Origin: Candidatus Gastranaerophilales bacterium
GTDB taxonomy: Bacteria > Cyanobacteriota > Vampirovibrionia > Gastranaerophilales > Gastranaerophilaceae
Assembly (NCBI GenBank): GCA_944326915.1
Contig: CALVFT010000009.1
Span: 1-49,262 of the forward strand
Direction: 5' to 3'
Length of the DNA: 49,262 bases
Positions 1 through 8,184 of this stretch are shown here, piece after piece (position 1 is the stretch's first letter; each line of letters opens with the position of its first letter). The notes below the pieces were generated by a model. It saw only the letters and a list, made by a program, of their open reading frames with translations. It was not told the origin of the DNA and did not search any database. Made by a program: the position numbers and the translations under genes.

Positions 1-1640
<1,640 letters not shown>

Positions 1641-1678
1641 TTACTTCTCCCCTTAATTTCCTCTAAGTCCTTGCTAAT

Positions 1679-1687
1679 ATTATAACA
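1679..1687 (-). promoter_or_regulatory. Extended -10 promoter for gyrB
   Basis: On the minus strand this reads TGTTATAAT, a perfect extended -10 element. It leaves a leader of roughly 35 bases carrying the GGGGAG ribosome binding site of gyrB. The -35 region 17 bp upstream is poor (TATCTA), as is common for extended -10 promoters. Confidence 0.6.
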
Positions 1688-1726
1688 TAAACATAATTAT
1701 ATAGATAATTTATGACAAAAAGTAAC

Positions 1727-1795
1727 ATGACTTTTGTTTGGTTGTATGTTATAATAGGATAGTAAACGTAAAAAGGAGGACAAGGTATCAGGATG
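1727..1795 (+). promoter_or_regulatory. Promoter, ribosome binding site and ATG of the pseudopilin gene
   Basis: The -35 is ATGACT (1727-1732), then a 17-bp spacer and TATAAT (1750-1755) preceded by TG (1747-1748), a perfect extended -10. Transcription should start near 1762. A strong Shine-Dalgarno AGGAGG (1774-1779) is followed 13 bases later by ATG (1793-1795). This ATG is not in the pilin reading frame as assembled: it gives a 14-residue peptide ending at TAA 1835-1837. The TTG at 1738 that opens the long frame lies upstream of the -10 box, so it would not be on this transcript. Confidence 0.65.
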
Positions 1796-2619
1796 TTGGA
1801 ATTGAAGAGTATTTTCGGGGGGGGGGCGATTTTCTAAGCTTATTATCGGACATTTCCTCGTCTTATAAAATAAATAAGAGCTTTTACTGTAGTGGTCACA
1901 AATCTTATAGAGATATAAAGTATGGATTTACTTTAGCTGAAGTTTTGATTACTTTGGGAATAATAGGTGTTGTTGCAGCAATAACATTACCTTCTTTGAT
2001 TAATAAATACCAGAAAAAAATAGTAGTTAATAGGTTAAAAAAAGCTTATAGTGTTATTTCTCAGGCTGTAGAAATGTCGGTCAATGATCATGGTGATATT
2101 GAAAATTGGAATTTTGGTTTAGAAACTCAGGAATTCACTGATACTTATTTAAGTCCTTATTTTCAAAAAATTGTATCTCAAAAAAAGGTAAGTGGAGCTG
2201 CATATTCAAAAACTTATGTTTTAGCAGATGGAACTTCATTTTACGGTTGGATGTATAGTCATTCTAATGTTTATGCTAGAACAACCTTTTATCGAATTAT
2301 GGTAGATATTAACGGAGAGAAAAAACCTAATAAATTAGGAAAAGATACCTTTATTTTTTATATTTTTCCATGGAAGTCAACATTCTATAATACAGGAACT
2401 GGTAATTGTGCTAAAGATATTTCAAAAGCTGGTTTGTATCCTGATGGCTATGGATATAATAGAGATAAGTTGTTAAATGATAGTTGGCGTGGGTGCAATA
2501 AAAATGATGATGATCAACCTCCTGCAAGCTATGAAGGATCAAGTATTCAGGCTGGAGCATTTTGCACAGCTTTAATAATGATAGATGGTTGGGAAATTGC
2601 GGATGATTATAAGTGGTAA
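1738..2619 (+). CDS. Type IV pilin-like (pseudopilin) protein, start region out of frame
   Basis: A secreted pilin-like protein of the class I prepilin type. The motif KYG|FTLAEVLITLGIIGVV has the glycine before the cleavage site, the Glu at mature position 5 and a long hydrophobic helix, as in substrates of the PilD prepilin peptidase. The mature domain is about 230 residues and contains a DINGEKKPNKLGKD stretch, also recognisable in the second pilin at 19037 (DVNGERLPNQYGRD). The leader is oddly long (about 60 residues from TTG 1738) and has no in-frame start with an SD. The SD-linked ATG at 1793 is one frame off because of the G10 tract. The gene is therefore either phase-OFF or mis-assembled. 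Specific function (pilus, secretion, DNA uptake) cannot be told. Confidence 0.75.
   Translation: MVVCYNRIVNVKRRTRYQDVGIEEYFRGGGDFLSLLSDISSSYKINKSFYCSGHKSYRDIKYGFTLAEVLITLGIIGVVAAITLPSLINKYQKKIVVNRLKKAYSVISQAVEMSVNDHGDIENWNFGLETQEFTDTYLSPYFQKIVSQKKVSGAAYSKTYVLADGTSFYGWMYSHSNVYARTTFYRIMVDINGEKKPNKLGKDTFIFYIFPWKSTFYNTGTGNCAKDISKAGLYPDGYGYNRDKLLNDSWRGCNKNDDDQPPASYEGSSIQAGAFCTALIMIDGWEIADDYKW
1817..1826 (+). repeat. G10 homopolymer tract, probable slippage switch
   Basis: Ten consecutive G in a very AT-rich segment, eight codons after the SD-linked ATG at 1793. With 10 G the frame stops at 1835. With 11 or 8 G it would join the pilin frame through to 2619. With 9 G it would stop within about 15 codons. 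Such tracts are classic sites of slipped-strand phase variation; a miscounted homopolymer in the assembly would look the same. Confidence 0.7.
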
Positions 2620-2730
2620 ATGTAATATTTAATACTTAGTTAAGATGTCGCATTAATTTTTTTATAAATTAGTCTTTAATATATTTTACTACTGGAGTTA
2701 ATTTTCAGAGAAAATATAGGAGATTTTGTT

Positions 2731-3024
2731 ATGTCTAAAAAATTAATGAGATCAATAAGTAAAATTATTGAAGATAGTGGCACAAATAGGATTACGATTT
2801 TTACAAATCATTTGAAAATTGATGGTTATGTGTTTGAACCAGAGGGTCGTTGTGAAGAATGTCATGAAAGTTTTATTACTTTGGAAAATGCATTGATTTG
2901 CAAATTAGAAGATTATTGTGTTTGTAATGATGATAAGTGTGATTGCGATGATTATATCTGCTTTAGGTACGATTGGTTAAACATAAATATTGCAGATATT
3001 GTTGCTTTTAGTATTGTTAGATAA
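2731..3024 (+). CDS. Cysteine-rich small protein of unknown function
   Basis: A 97-residue protein that I do not recognise. It has a basic N-terminus, then a Cys-rich, acidic middle: C41 and C44 (CEEC), C57, C63 and C65 (CVC), C70 and C72 (CDC) and C77. There is no signal peptide, so it is probably cytoplasmic, where eight cysteines suggest metal binding. The start ATG is supported by a TAGGAG Shine-Dalgarno nine bases upstream. It lies 111 bp after the pilin gene and ends at a strong terminator. Confidence 0.65.
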   Translation: MSKKLMRSISKIIEDSGTNRITIFTNHLKIDGYVFEPEGRCEECHESFITLENALICKLEDYCVCNDDKCDCDDYICFRYDWLNINIADIVAFSIVR

Positions 3025-3032
3025 CCGAAACG

Positions 3033-3061
3033 AAAACTCCCTCAATTTTGAGGGAGTTTTT
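3033..3061. terminator. Bidirectional terminator
   Basis: An 11-bp perfect stem (3033-3043 with 3050-3060, core ACTCCCTC / GAGGGAGT) and a 6-base loop, flanked by A-run and T-run. It sits between the convergent 2731 and HD-GYP genes and can serve both strands. Confidence 0.9.
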
Positions 3062-3076
3062 ATATGTTTTTTTGTT

Positions 3077-4354
3077 TTAAATAACTTTGCTTAGTGCTTC
3101 TATTACTATTGGATCCCAGTTTTTACCTGATTCTTGTTTGATTATGTCAAGTGCTTGGTTGGATTCCATTGCCTTTCTGTAAGGTCTGTCTGAAGTCATT
3201 GCGGAATATGCATCTGCTACTGCTATGATTCTTGAACCTAGCGGTATAGAATTACCTTTTAGTCCTTCAGGAGTGCCACTTCCGTTAAATCTTTCTGATT
3301 TGTATGTTATATATGGCACCACTTCTGATAGGAAGTTGATGTTCATTAAAAGGTGTACACCTGAGTTTGTTTGGTTTTGTATTAATTTTAACTCTTCTTG
3401 AGTTAGTTTTCCATTTGTTGCAAACATTTTTTCAGGTAGTGCGATTTTACCTATATTTTGTAGAAGAGCTGCATAGTATATTAAATCTGTTGTTTTTTCA
3501 TTTAATTCTAGTTCTTTACAGATTAATTTAGCGAGTCTTGCAGTATTTTTTGAATGTGATACTGTGTATTGATTTTTTACGTCTACAGCGTTTGCAAGGT
3601 TCTCTACGAATGCTTGTTGATAGTCGCACAAGTCTCCAATTAATGCTGTAAGTTCTGCTCTAATGTGTTGTAAATCTCCTATTGAAGCAGATTCATCTTC
3701 TATTAGTTTATTAGTTTCATCTATTTCTTTTTGTAATGCCATTGAAGTTGCAAATAGTGATGCAATGCTTTCTACCAAATCCAAATATTTTTTCTTTATT
3801 GGTTTATTAATATCGTTTTGAATTACAATTACACCTGTTGTGAAAACATTGCTGCACATTGGAATAGCTGTATAATTTGCATCTATAATGGTTTCTTGCT
3901 CGTTAAATGCTTTTACCGGTGTTAGATTTTCATCAAGTGTAAAACCTTTAGTTTCCTGTCTGTTAGATGCTCCAACAAGAATTAAATCTTTGTCTGAATG
4001 AGTTTTAGAAAATTCGTATGATAAATACACTTCACAATTTTCAACATCCAACATTTGAGATATTGTCTTTGCAATGGATGTGTAGATTGCACTTTCCTCA
4101 TTAGAGTCGAAGCTAAGTACGCATAATGTGTTTTTAAGTGAATATATTGATATAAGTTCCTTTAGCTGATTTTTTAAGCTCTCTTTTTTGTTTTTTACAT
4201 TAGAACCAATTTTCTTTGCTAAGTCTTCTGAAATAAGATTTTCGGTAATGAAGTCTCCTAAATTAAGAGCAAAAATTTCCTCTATCGGATCCTGTCCCAG
4301 TAGGGCATCTGATTGTGAAAAAAGTGAAACTCCGTTATTATTTTCTTCTCTCAT
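3077..4354 (-). CDS. HD-GYP-like protein with degenerate metal site
   Basis: A 425-residue signalling protein. Residues about 80-205 look GAF-like, a coiled linker follows (about 205-250), and the C-terminus is an HD-GYP fold, the family of cyclic-di-GMP phosphodiesterases. The first His survives (TVSHSK, H267), as do VADAYSAMTSDRPYR and the overall pattern. However, the HD dyad reads QN (299-300), the next His position reads NQ, HHE reads KSE (352-354), and the GYP signature is GTP (360-362). A metal-dependent phosphodiesterase should not work with these losses, so the protein is more likely a c-di-GMP sensor or scaffold. It is monocistronic, with a possible flagellar-sigma promoter at 4396-4423. 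Confidence 0.8.
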   Translation of the reverse strand: MREENNNGVSLFSQSDALLGQDPIEEIFALNLGDFITENLISEDLAKKIGSNVKNKKESLKNQLKELISIYSLKNTLCVLSFDSNEESAIYTSIAKTISQMLDVENCEVYLSYEFSKTHSDKDLILVGASNRQETKGFTLDENLTPVKAFNEQETIIDANYTAIPMCSNVFTTGVIVIQNDINKPIKKKYLDLVESIASLFATSMALQKEIDETNKLIEDESASIGDLQHIRAELTALIGDLCDYQQAFVENLANAVDVKNQYTVSHSKNTARLAKLICKELELNEKTTDLIYYAALLQNIGKIALPEKMFATNGKLTQEELKLIQNQTNSGVHLLMNINFLSEVVPYITYKSERFNGSGTPEGLKGNSIPLGSRIIAVADAYSAMTSDRPYRKAMESNQALDIIKQESGKNWDPIVIEALSKVI

Positions 4355-4395
4355 TATTATGTATCCTTACACCTACATACATGCTTTCGAATTTG

Positions 4396-4423
4396 TATAC
4401 GGCATAAGCCCGAAAAAACTTTA
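4396..4423 (-). promoter_or_regulatory. Candidate sigma-28 (FliA-type) promoter for the HD-GYP gene
   Basis: On the minus strand TAAAGTTT (4423-4416), 12 bases, then GCCGTATA (4403-4396). The FliA consensus is TAAAGTTT-N11-GCCGATAA, so the -35 is exact and the -10 keeps GCCG. The predicted start leaves a leader of about 35 bases. This window also encodes a FliA/WhiG-type sigma factor. One match of this quality can occur by chance. Confidence 0.4.
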
Positions 4424-4442
4424 ACATTTTTTGATAAAGTTA

Positions 4443-4476
4443 ATACTAAAGTTGTAGATATTTTATACTTTAGTAT
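4443..4476. repeat. Inverted repeat upstream of the HD-GYP gene
   Basis: ATACTAAAG (4443-4451) and CTTTAGTAT (4468-4476) form a perfect 9-bp inverted repeat around a 16-base centre, directly upstream of the sigma-28-like -35 box. It could be an operator or a weak hairpin. The rest of the 4355-4648 gap is AT-rich and shows nothing else. Confidence 0.35.
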
Positions 4477-4648
4477 GTATAAATCTTGTTATATTAAATT
4501 CCTTTGAGAAGAATCTTTTATAAACTATTGCGTTATTTTGATTTTAGTTAGGATTACTTGAATTCACAAAAAACACAAATACAAATAAAAAACATTCATT
4601 TGTATAAATTTAACTGTATAAATATTTATTTCAATAGTATGTTTATAT

Positions 4649-5113
4649 TTAGTATCCTATAGACCAATTAAATTCGGATGAAGATTTTTTTAGGGTGTCA
4701 GCAGGTGTTGCTACTGCTTGTTTTACAGCTTGCACTTCTATAACTTTAGCAGCTTTTTGAAGTAAACTATTTTGAGCCACTTTTGTATCAACATTGTTGA
4801 AAGATTTTAGTCTATCTAAATTGTTTTGAAGTTCTGCATTTTCTTCATTAAGTGTTGTAATTTGGCGGCTTAAAGTATTAAGAGTAAGTTCATTTGTCAT
4901 AGAAAAGTAGTAGCTTACAAATGCTACACATACAAGTATTCCAAGTAATGTGCATAATGTTCTGTTAACTCTTCTTATAGCCATCTCTTTCACAGTACTT
5001 TCTCTTTGGAAATATCCTTCTATAATTGGTGTTTCTTCCTGTATAGGATTATTTACATAATTTTGGTTGCTATAACCATAATATTCTTCTGTTCTTACTC
5101 TTACTGTATTCAA
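4649..5113 (-). CDS. FtsL-like division protein
   Basis: A 154-residue bitopic membrane protein: a basic cytoplasmic N-terminus, one transmembrane helix at about residues 52-70 (TLLGILVCVAFVSYYF), a coiled coil at about 75-105 (SRQITTLNEENAELQNNLDRL), then a short polar tail. This is the FtsL/DivIC architecture, and the position directly after rsmH is the usual one for ftsL in the dcw cluster. FtsL scaffolds FtsQB and the septal PBP complex. The start is TTG at 5113 with a GGGGAAG ribosome binding site. Sequence identity in this family is very low, so the call rests on topology and context. Neither mraZ nor ftsI is beside it. Confidence 0.65.
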   Translation of the reverse strand: MNTVRVRTEEYYGYSNQNYVNNPIQEETPIIEGYFQRESTVKEMAIRRVNRTLCTLLGILVCVAFVSYYFSMTNELTLNTLSRQITTLNEENAELQNNLDRLKSFNNVDTKVAQNSLLQKAAKVIEVQAVKQAVATPADTLKKSSSEFNWSIGY

Positions 5114-5157
5114 TTTTTTACTTCCCCAACTACCCTCAAAAAGTTATTTTACGATTC

Positions 5158-6096
5158 CTAACTAACCCTTATGCATCTTGCGATTCTCAATTTTGCGCTT
5201 CTTGAAGGCGGATTATCTGATATCTCCTTATCACTCGCTATTATTGGTTTTTTATTCACCAGTTCTAATATTGGTGGCTCACAGTGACAAATCATCTGCG
5301 TTTTATCACAATGGCACTTTTGAGAGTGATATTTAAACATTTGTTTCACTAATCTATCCTCTAGAGAGTGAAAACTTATTACACTTATTATAGCACCAAA
5401 CTCTACTAAATCCAACACATCATTCAGAGTATTTTTTACATTTGTTAACTCTTGATTTACTTCTATCCTGATAGCCTGAAATACTCTTGTAGCAGGGTGT
5501 ATTGACGATTTTATGTGTGGTGTACAATTTACTATAAGATTGGCTAATTCGCTTGTAGTTTCTATCTTTTTAACTCTTCTAGAATCTATTATTTTTTTTG
5601 CAATTCTTTTTGAAAATCTTTCTTCTCCATATTCAGAAAAAATTCTAACGAGGTCATCTTCTGAGTATGTATTCACAACATCATATGCTGAAAAGTCAGC
5701 ATCTTGGTTGAATCTCATGTCAAGTGGTGCTTCTTTTGAAAAGGAAAATCCGCGTTCAGCCTTATTGAATTGGTGATATGATGCTCCAAGATCAAATATC
5801 ACTCCGCCTGTAATTTTTTCGATACCTAAGTTATGTAAAACTTTTTTAATATTGCAGTATGAATCTTTTACTATTGTTAAGTTTTTGTAATCTTTCAGCC
5901 TTTCAGATGCAGCCTTTATTGCGTCTTCATCTACATCAAAAGCAATTAGACGTCCATCAGGTTGTATTCTTTTCAGAATAAGTTCTGAATGTCCTCCGCC
6001 TCCTAATGTACAATCGACATATATTTTACCACTTTGGCAGTTTAATGCGTCAACTGCCTCATTTTTCATCACAGTATAATGTTTAAATTCTTCCAT
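5158..6096 (-). CDS. rsmH: 16S rRNA (cytosine-1402-N4)-methyltransferase
   Basis: RsmH (MraW) methylates the N4 of C1402 in the 30S P site, using S-adenosylmethionine. The 312-residue length is typical. Visible signatures are HYTVMKNEAVDAL at the N-terminus, the SAM loop VDCTLGGGGHSELIL (about 28-42), FDLGASYHQF, and SFHSLEDRLVKQMF near the C-terminus. It precedes the FtsL-like gene by 44 bp. The ATG at 6096 has no Shine-Dalgarno; an extended -10 box ends six bases upstream, suggesting leaderless translation from an internal promoter next to the small upstream ORF. Confidence 0.95.
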   Translation of the reverse strand: MEEFKHYTVMKNEAVDALNCQSGKIYVDCTLGGGGHSELILKRIQPDGRLIAFDVDEDAIKAASERLKDYKNLTIVKDSYCNIKKVLHNLGIEKITGGVIFDLGASYHQFNKAERGFSFSKEAPLDMRFNQDADFSAYDVVNTYSEDDLVRIFSEYGEERFSKRIAKKIIDSRRVKKIETTSELANLIVNCTPHIKSSIHPATRVFQAIRIEVNQELTNVKNTLNDVLDLVEFGAIISVISFHSLEDRLVKQMFKYHSQKCHCDKTQMICHCEPPILELVNKKPIIASDKEISDNPPSRSAKLRIARCIRVS

Positions 6097-6102
6097 AAAT
6101 CA

Positions 6103-6111
6103 ATTTTAGCA
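6103..6111 (-). promoter_or_regulatory. Extended -10 box for a leaderless rsmH mRNA
   Basis: The minus strand reads TGCTAAAAT, then six bases (TGATTT), then the rsmH ATG. The expected transcription start coincides with the start codon. No good -35 is present, consistent with an extended -10 promoter. Confidence 0.5.
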
Positions 6112-6116
6112 TAAAA

Positions 6117-6326
6117 TTATTGTGCAACTTGATTTAATCCGTAATCATCGTAAAGATTGATGAAGTTGTTGTATGAAACTCCAGCTTTTTTTACTCCAGA
6201 ATGTTTATCTGTGATATAAATAACCATTTCACATTCATCCAAAATTTTTGGAAAAAGTGTGTTAAAAATTGTCATAAAGTATAAGTATTTTTGTACTTCA
6301 TTTTCTTTGATGTGTAATTCGACCAT
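6117..6326 (-). CDS. Small hypothetical protein upstream of rsmH
   Basis: A 69-residue protein that I do not recognise. It is soluble and has no signal peptide or Cys motif. The ATG at 6326 has a clear GGAG ribosome binding site seven bases upstream, and its stop lies 20 bp before rsmH, so the two are probably cotranscribed. It occupies the place mraZ has in many dcw clusters, but it is half the length of MraZ and shows none of its motifs. Confidence 0.6.
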   Translation of the reverse strand: MVELHIKENEVQKYLYFMTIFNTLFPKILDECEMVIYITDKHSGVKKAGVSYNNFINLYDDYGLNQVAQ

Positions 6327-6421
6327 TAGTTTCTCCGATAGTTCCCTAAATCCAACGTGTATTTTTATTTACGGATGATATTTGATATTTCTTTAGAAAT
6401 TTTTGCCTTTTGTTACAAAAT

Positions 6422-6457
6422 ATTAAGGCGAATAGTTTTGAAACTACCCGCCTTAAT
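6422..6457 (-). terminator. Hairpin after gltX
   Basis: ATTAAGGCG (6422-6430) pairs with CGCCTTAAT (6449-6457); an inner TAGTTT/AAACTA stem continues it across a 2x2 internal loop. On the minus strand AATATTTTG follows, a modest U-rich tail. It lies just past the gltX stop. Confidence 0.55.
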
Positions 6458-6480
6458 TAATTTTATTCGAATTGTTAGTT

Positions 6481-7944
6481 CTATTTTATTGCAGAATTAA
6501 CTCTTTTAAGAACTTTGTCTTTGCCAAGGATTGCTAATATTGCAGTCATATCAGCACCTCTTGTACGGCCTGTTACGGCAGCTCTTATTGCCCACATTGT
6601 AACTTTTGGTTTGATGCCTTTTTCTTTGAATTCGCCTCTAAATACTTCAAGTTTTTCATGAAGATTTTCTTCATCAAATTCCCAATCTTTAGCTTGAGAT
6701 ACGAATTCTTTAAGTACTTCTTGTGAAGTTTCAGTATCAAGAACGTCTGATTGTACTTCCGGTTCAATTTCTACACCTTCTCCGAAGAAGTATGGGACAG
6801 CATCAGTTATATCGGATAGTAGGGTAAGAGGCTCTCTTGTTACTTCTACCATTCTTGTATATTGTGCGTCTGTTAATTCTGATAAATCATATTGAGTTAA
6901 ATATGGTTTAAGTTTTTCTTTTAGTTCTTCTATAGGTAGCATTTTTATATAATGGCTGTTCATCCAATTTAGTTTATCATATTCGAATATTGAGTTAGAT
7001 GAAGATATTTCGCCAATTCTAAAGTCTTGAGCTATTTCATCTACTGTTTTTATTTCTTGACCATCTGATGGTGACCAACCTAATAGTGCTACGAAGTTGA
7101 TTAGTGCATCTGTTAAGTATCCTTTTTCAACAAATTCTGATACTGCAGTAGCTCCATGACGTTTTGATAATTTACTTCTATCTGGGGCTAAAATCATTCC
7201 TAGGTGCCCAAATTTAGGAACTTCTGCGCCTAATGCTTCAAAGATTAAAATTTGTTTGAATGTGTTTGAAATATGATCTTCTCCACGAATTACGTGAGAA
7301 ATTTTCATTAACATATCATCGATTACTACTGCAAAATTATATGTAGGAGTTCCATTTGATTTCATTATTACGAAATCTCCTAAAAGGTCTGTATCCATGT
7401 GTAATTCACCTTTTACAAGGTCATCAAATTTTAAAATTGAATTTTCATGGAATGCTTTTTGTGCTTTTGCAATATTGAATCTAAGAGCAGGTTTTCTGCC
7501 TTCTTTTCTTAATTTTTCTTTTTTTTCTTCTGTAAGATTTTCACATTTTTTTGAATAAACATAAGCTTGTTTATTTTTTGTTGCTAATTCTTTTTCTGCT
7601 TCAAGTTCTTCAGGTGTGCAGAAACATTCGTATGCAAAACCTTTTTCAAGTAAAATTTGAGCATATTTTGGATAAATGTCGAATCTTTCTGACTGAGTGT
7701 ATGGACCATAATCACCGCCAACATCTGGACCTTCATCCCAGTTTAGGCCTAATGCTTTTAAACTGTCGAAGATATTATCGATATATGCTTGGCTTGTACG
7801 TTCTGCATCTGTATCTTCTATTCTTAGAATAAATTTGCCGTTATTTTTTTTAGCAAAAAGATAGTTAAATAAAGCTGTTCTTGCTGTTCCAACGTGTAGA
7901 TTTCCGCTTGGTGACGGAGCTATTCTAACTCTAACTTCTGACAT
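6481..7944 (-). CDS. gltX: Glutamyl-tRNA synthetase
   Basis: A class I aminoacyl-tRNA synthetase that charges tRNA-Glu (and tRNA-Gln, which GatCAB then amidates; gatB is also in this window). It has 487 residues from the chosen start. APSPSGNLHVGTARTALFNY holds the HIGH-type motif, and DRSKLSKRHG near residue 250 holds KMSKS. The frame is open further upstream, to 8031, but AAGGA lies seven bases before ATG 7944 (MSEVRVRIAPSP), which matches the family start. The upstream stretch is better explained as an RNA leader. It ends at a hairpin at 6422-6457. Confidence 0.95.
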   Translation of the reverse strand: MSEVRVRIAPSPSGNLHVGTARTALFNYLFAKKNNGKFILRIEDTDAERTSQAYIDNIFDSLKALGLNWDEGPDVGGDYGPYTQSERFDIYPKYAQILLEKGFAYECFCTPEELEAEKELATKNKQAYVYSKKCENLTEEKKEKLRKEGRKPALRFNIAKAQKAFHENSILKFDDLVKGELHMDTDLLGDFVIMKSNGTPTYNFAVVIDDMLMKISHVIRGEDHISNTFKQILIFEALGAEVPKFGHLGMILAPDRSKLSKRHGATAVSEFVEKGYLTDALINFVALLGWSPSDGQEIKTVDEIAQDFRIGEISSSNSIFEYDKLNWMNSHYIKMLPIEELKEKLKPYLTQYDLSELTDAQYTRMVEVTREPLTLLSDITDAVPYFFGEGVEIEPEVQSDVLDTETSQEVLKEFVSQAKDWEFDEENLHEKLEVFRGEFKEKGIKPKVTMWAIRAAVTGRTRGADMTAILAILGKDKVLKRVNSAIK

Positions 7945-8075
7945 TGTCATATCCTTCTTGCGTATTTGGCTTATGTTTATAAAGTAGTGCAAATCCGGTC
8001 CGTCTAGGTAAGCATAACCACGTTTTCGCAAACTGCCAAATATCCAAAACTTGTGACGTGCCGGAGCGTGGTCGC
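7945..8075 (-). promoter_or_regulatory. Structured 5' leader of gltX
   Basis: The promoter at 8082-8110 predicts a leader of about 130 bases, richer in G and C than the surrounding intergenic DNA. Complementary segments include GCCAAATA with TATTTGGC (8035-8042 with 7963-7970), CCACG with CGTGG (8018-8022 with 8067-8071) and CCGGA with TCCGG (8061-8065 with 7994-7998). These are partly exclusive, and CGCAA next to the Shine-Dalgarno could pair with TTGCG upstream. It matches no riboswitch motif I know and has no T-box or SRP signature. A regulatory leader or a processed small RNA are both possible. Confidence 0.4.
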
Positions 8076-8081
8076 TTTAAT

Positions 8082-8110
8082 AGAATATCACGCACAAATT
8101 TTAATTTCAA
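8082..8110 (-). promoter_or_regulatory. Sigma-70 promoter of gltX
   Basis: The minus strand reads TTGAAA (8110-8105), a 17-bp spacer, and TATTCT (8087-8082). It is divergent from the promoter of the 8185 gene. Confidence 0.65.
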
Positions 8111-8150
8111 GGATTATAGACAATTATGAAGTTTGTACTGTTAAAATATG

Positions 8151-8178
8151 TTGACGGATCAAAAAAAAAGACTAAAAT
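8151..8178 (+). promoter_or_regulatory. Promoter for a leaderless mRNA, with A9 in the spacer
   Basis: TTGACG (8151-8156), a 16-bp spacer containing nine A (8161-8169), TAAAAT (8173-8178), then six bases and the ATG at 8185. The mRNA should begin at or next to the start codon. Changes in the A-run would alter the spacer length. Confidence 0.7.
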
Positions 8179-8184
8179 AGGATT

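Noticed and set aside
4188-4424. 78-residue plus-strand ORF
   Set aside because: Mostly antisense to the HD-GYP gene; no ribosome binding site.
7951-8031. N-terminal extension of GltX (MRKRGYAYLDG)
   Set aside because: A good Shine-Dalgarno precedes ATG 7944, the extension is foreign to the family, and its DNA is better explained as leader RNA.
7945-8075. SRP (4.5S/6S-type) RNA or T-box in the gltX leader
   Set aside because: Neither the SRP GGAAGGAAGCAG-type motif nor the T-box TGGNACCGCG motif is present on either strand.
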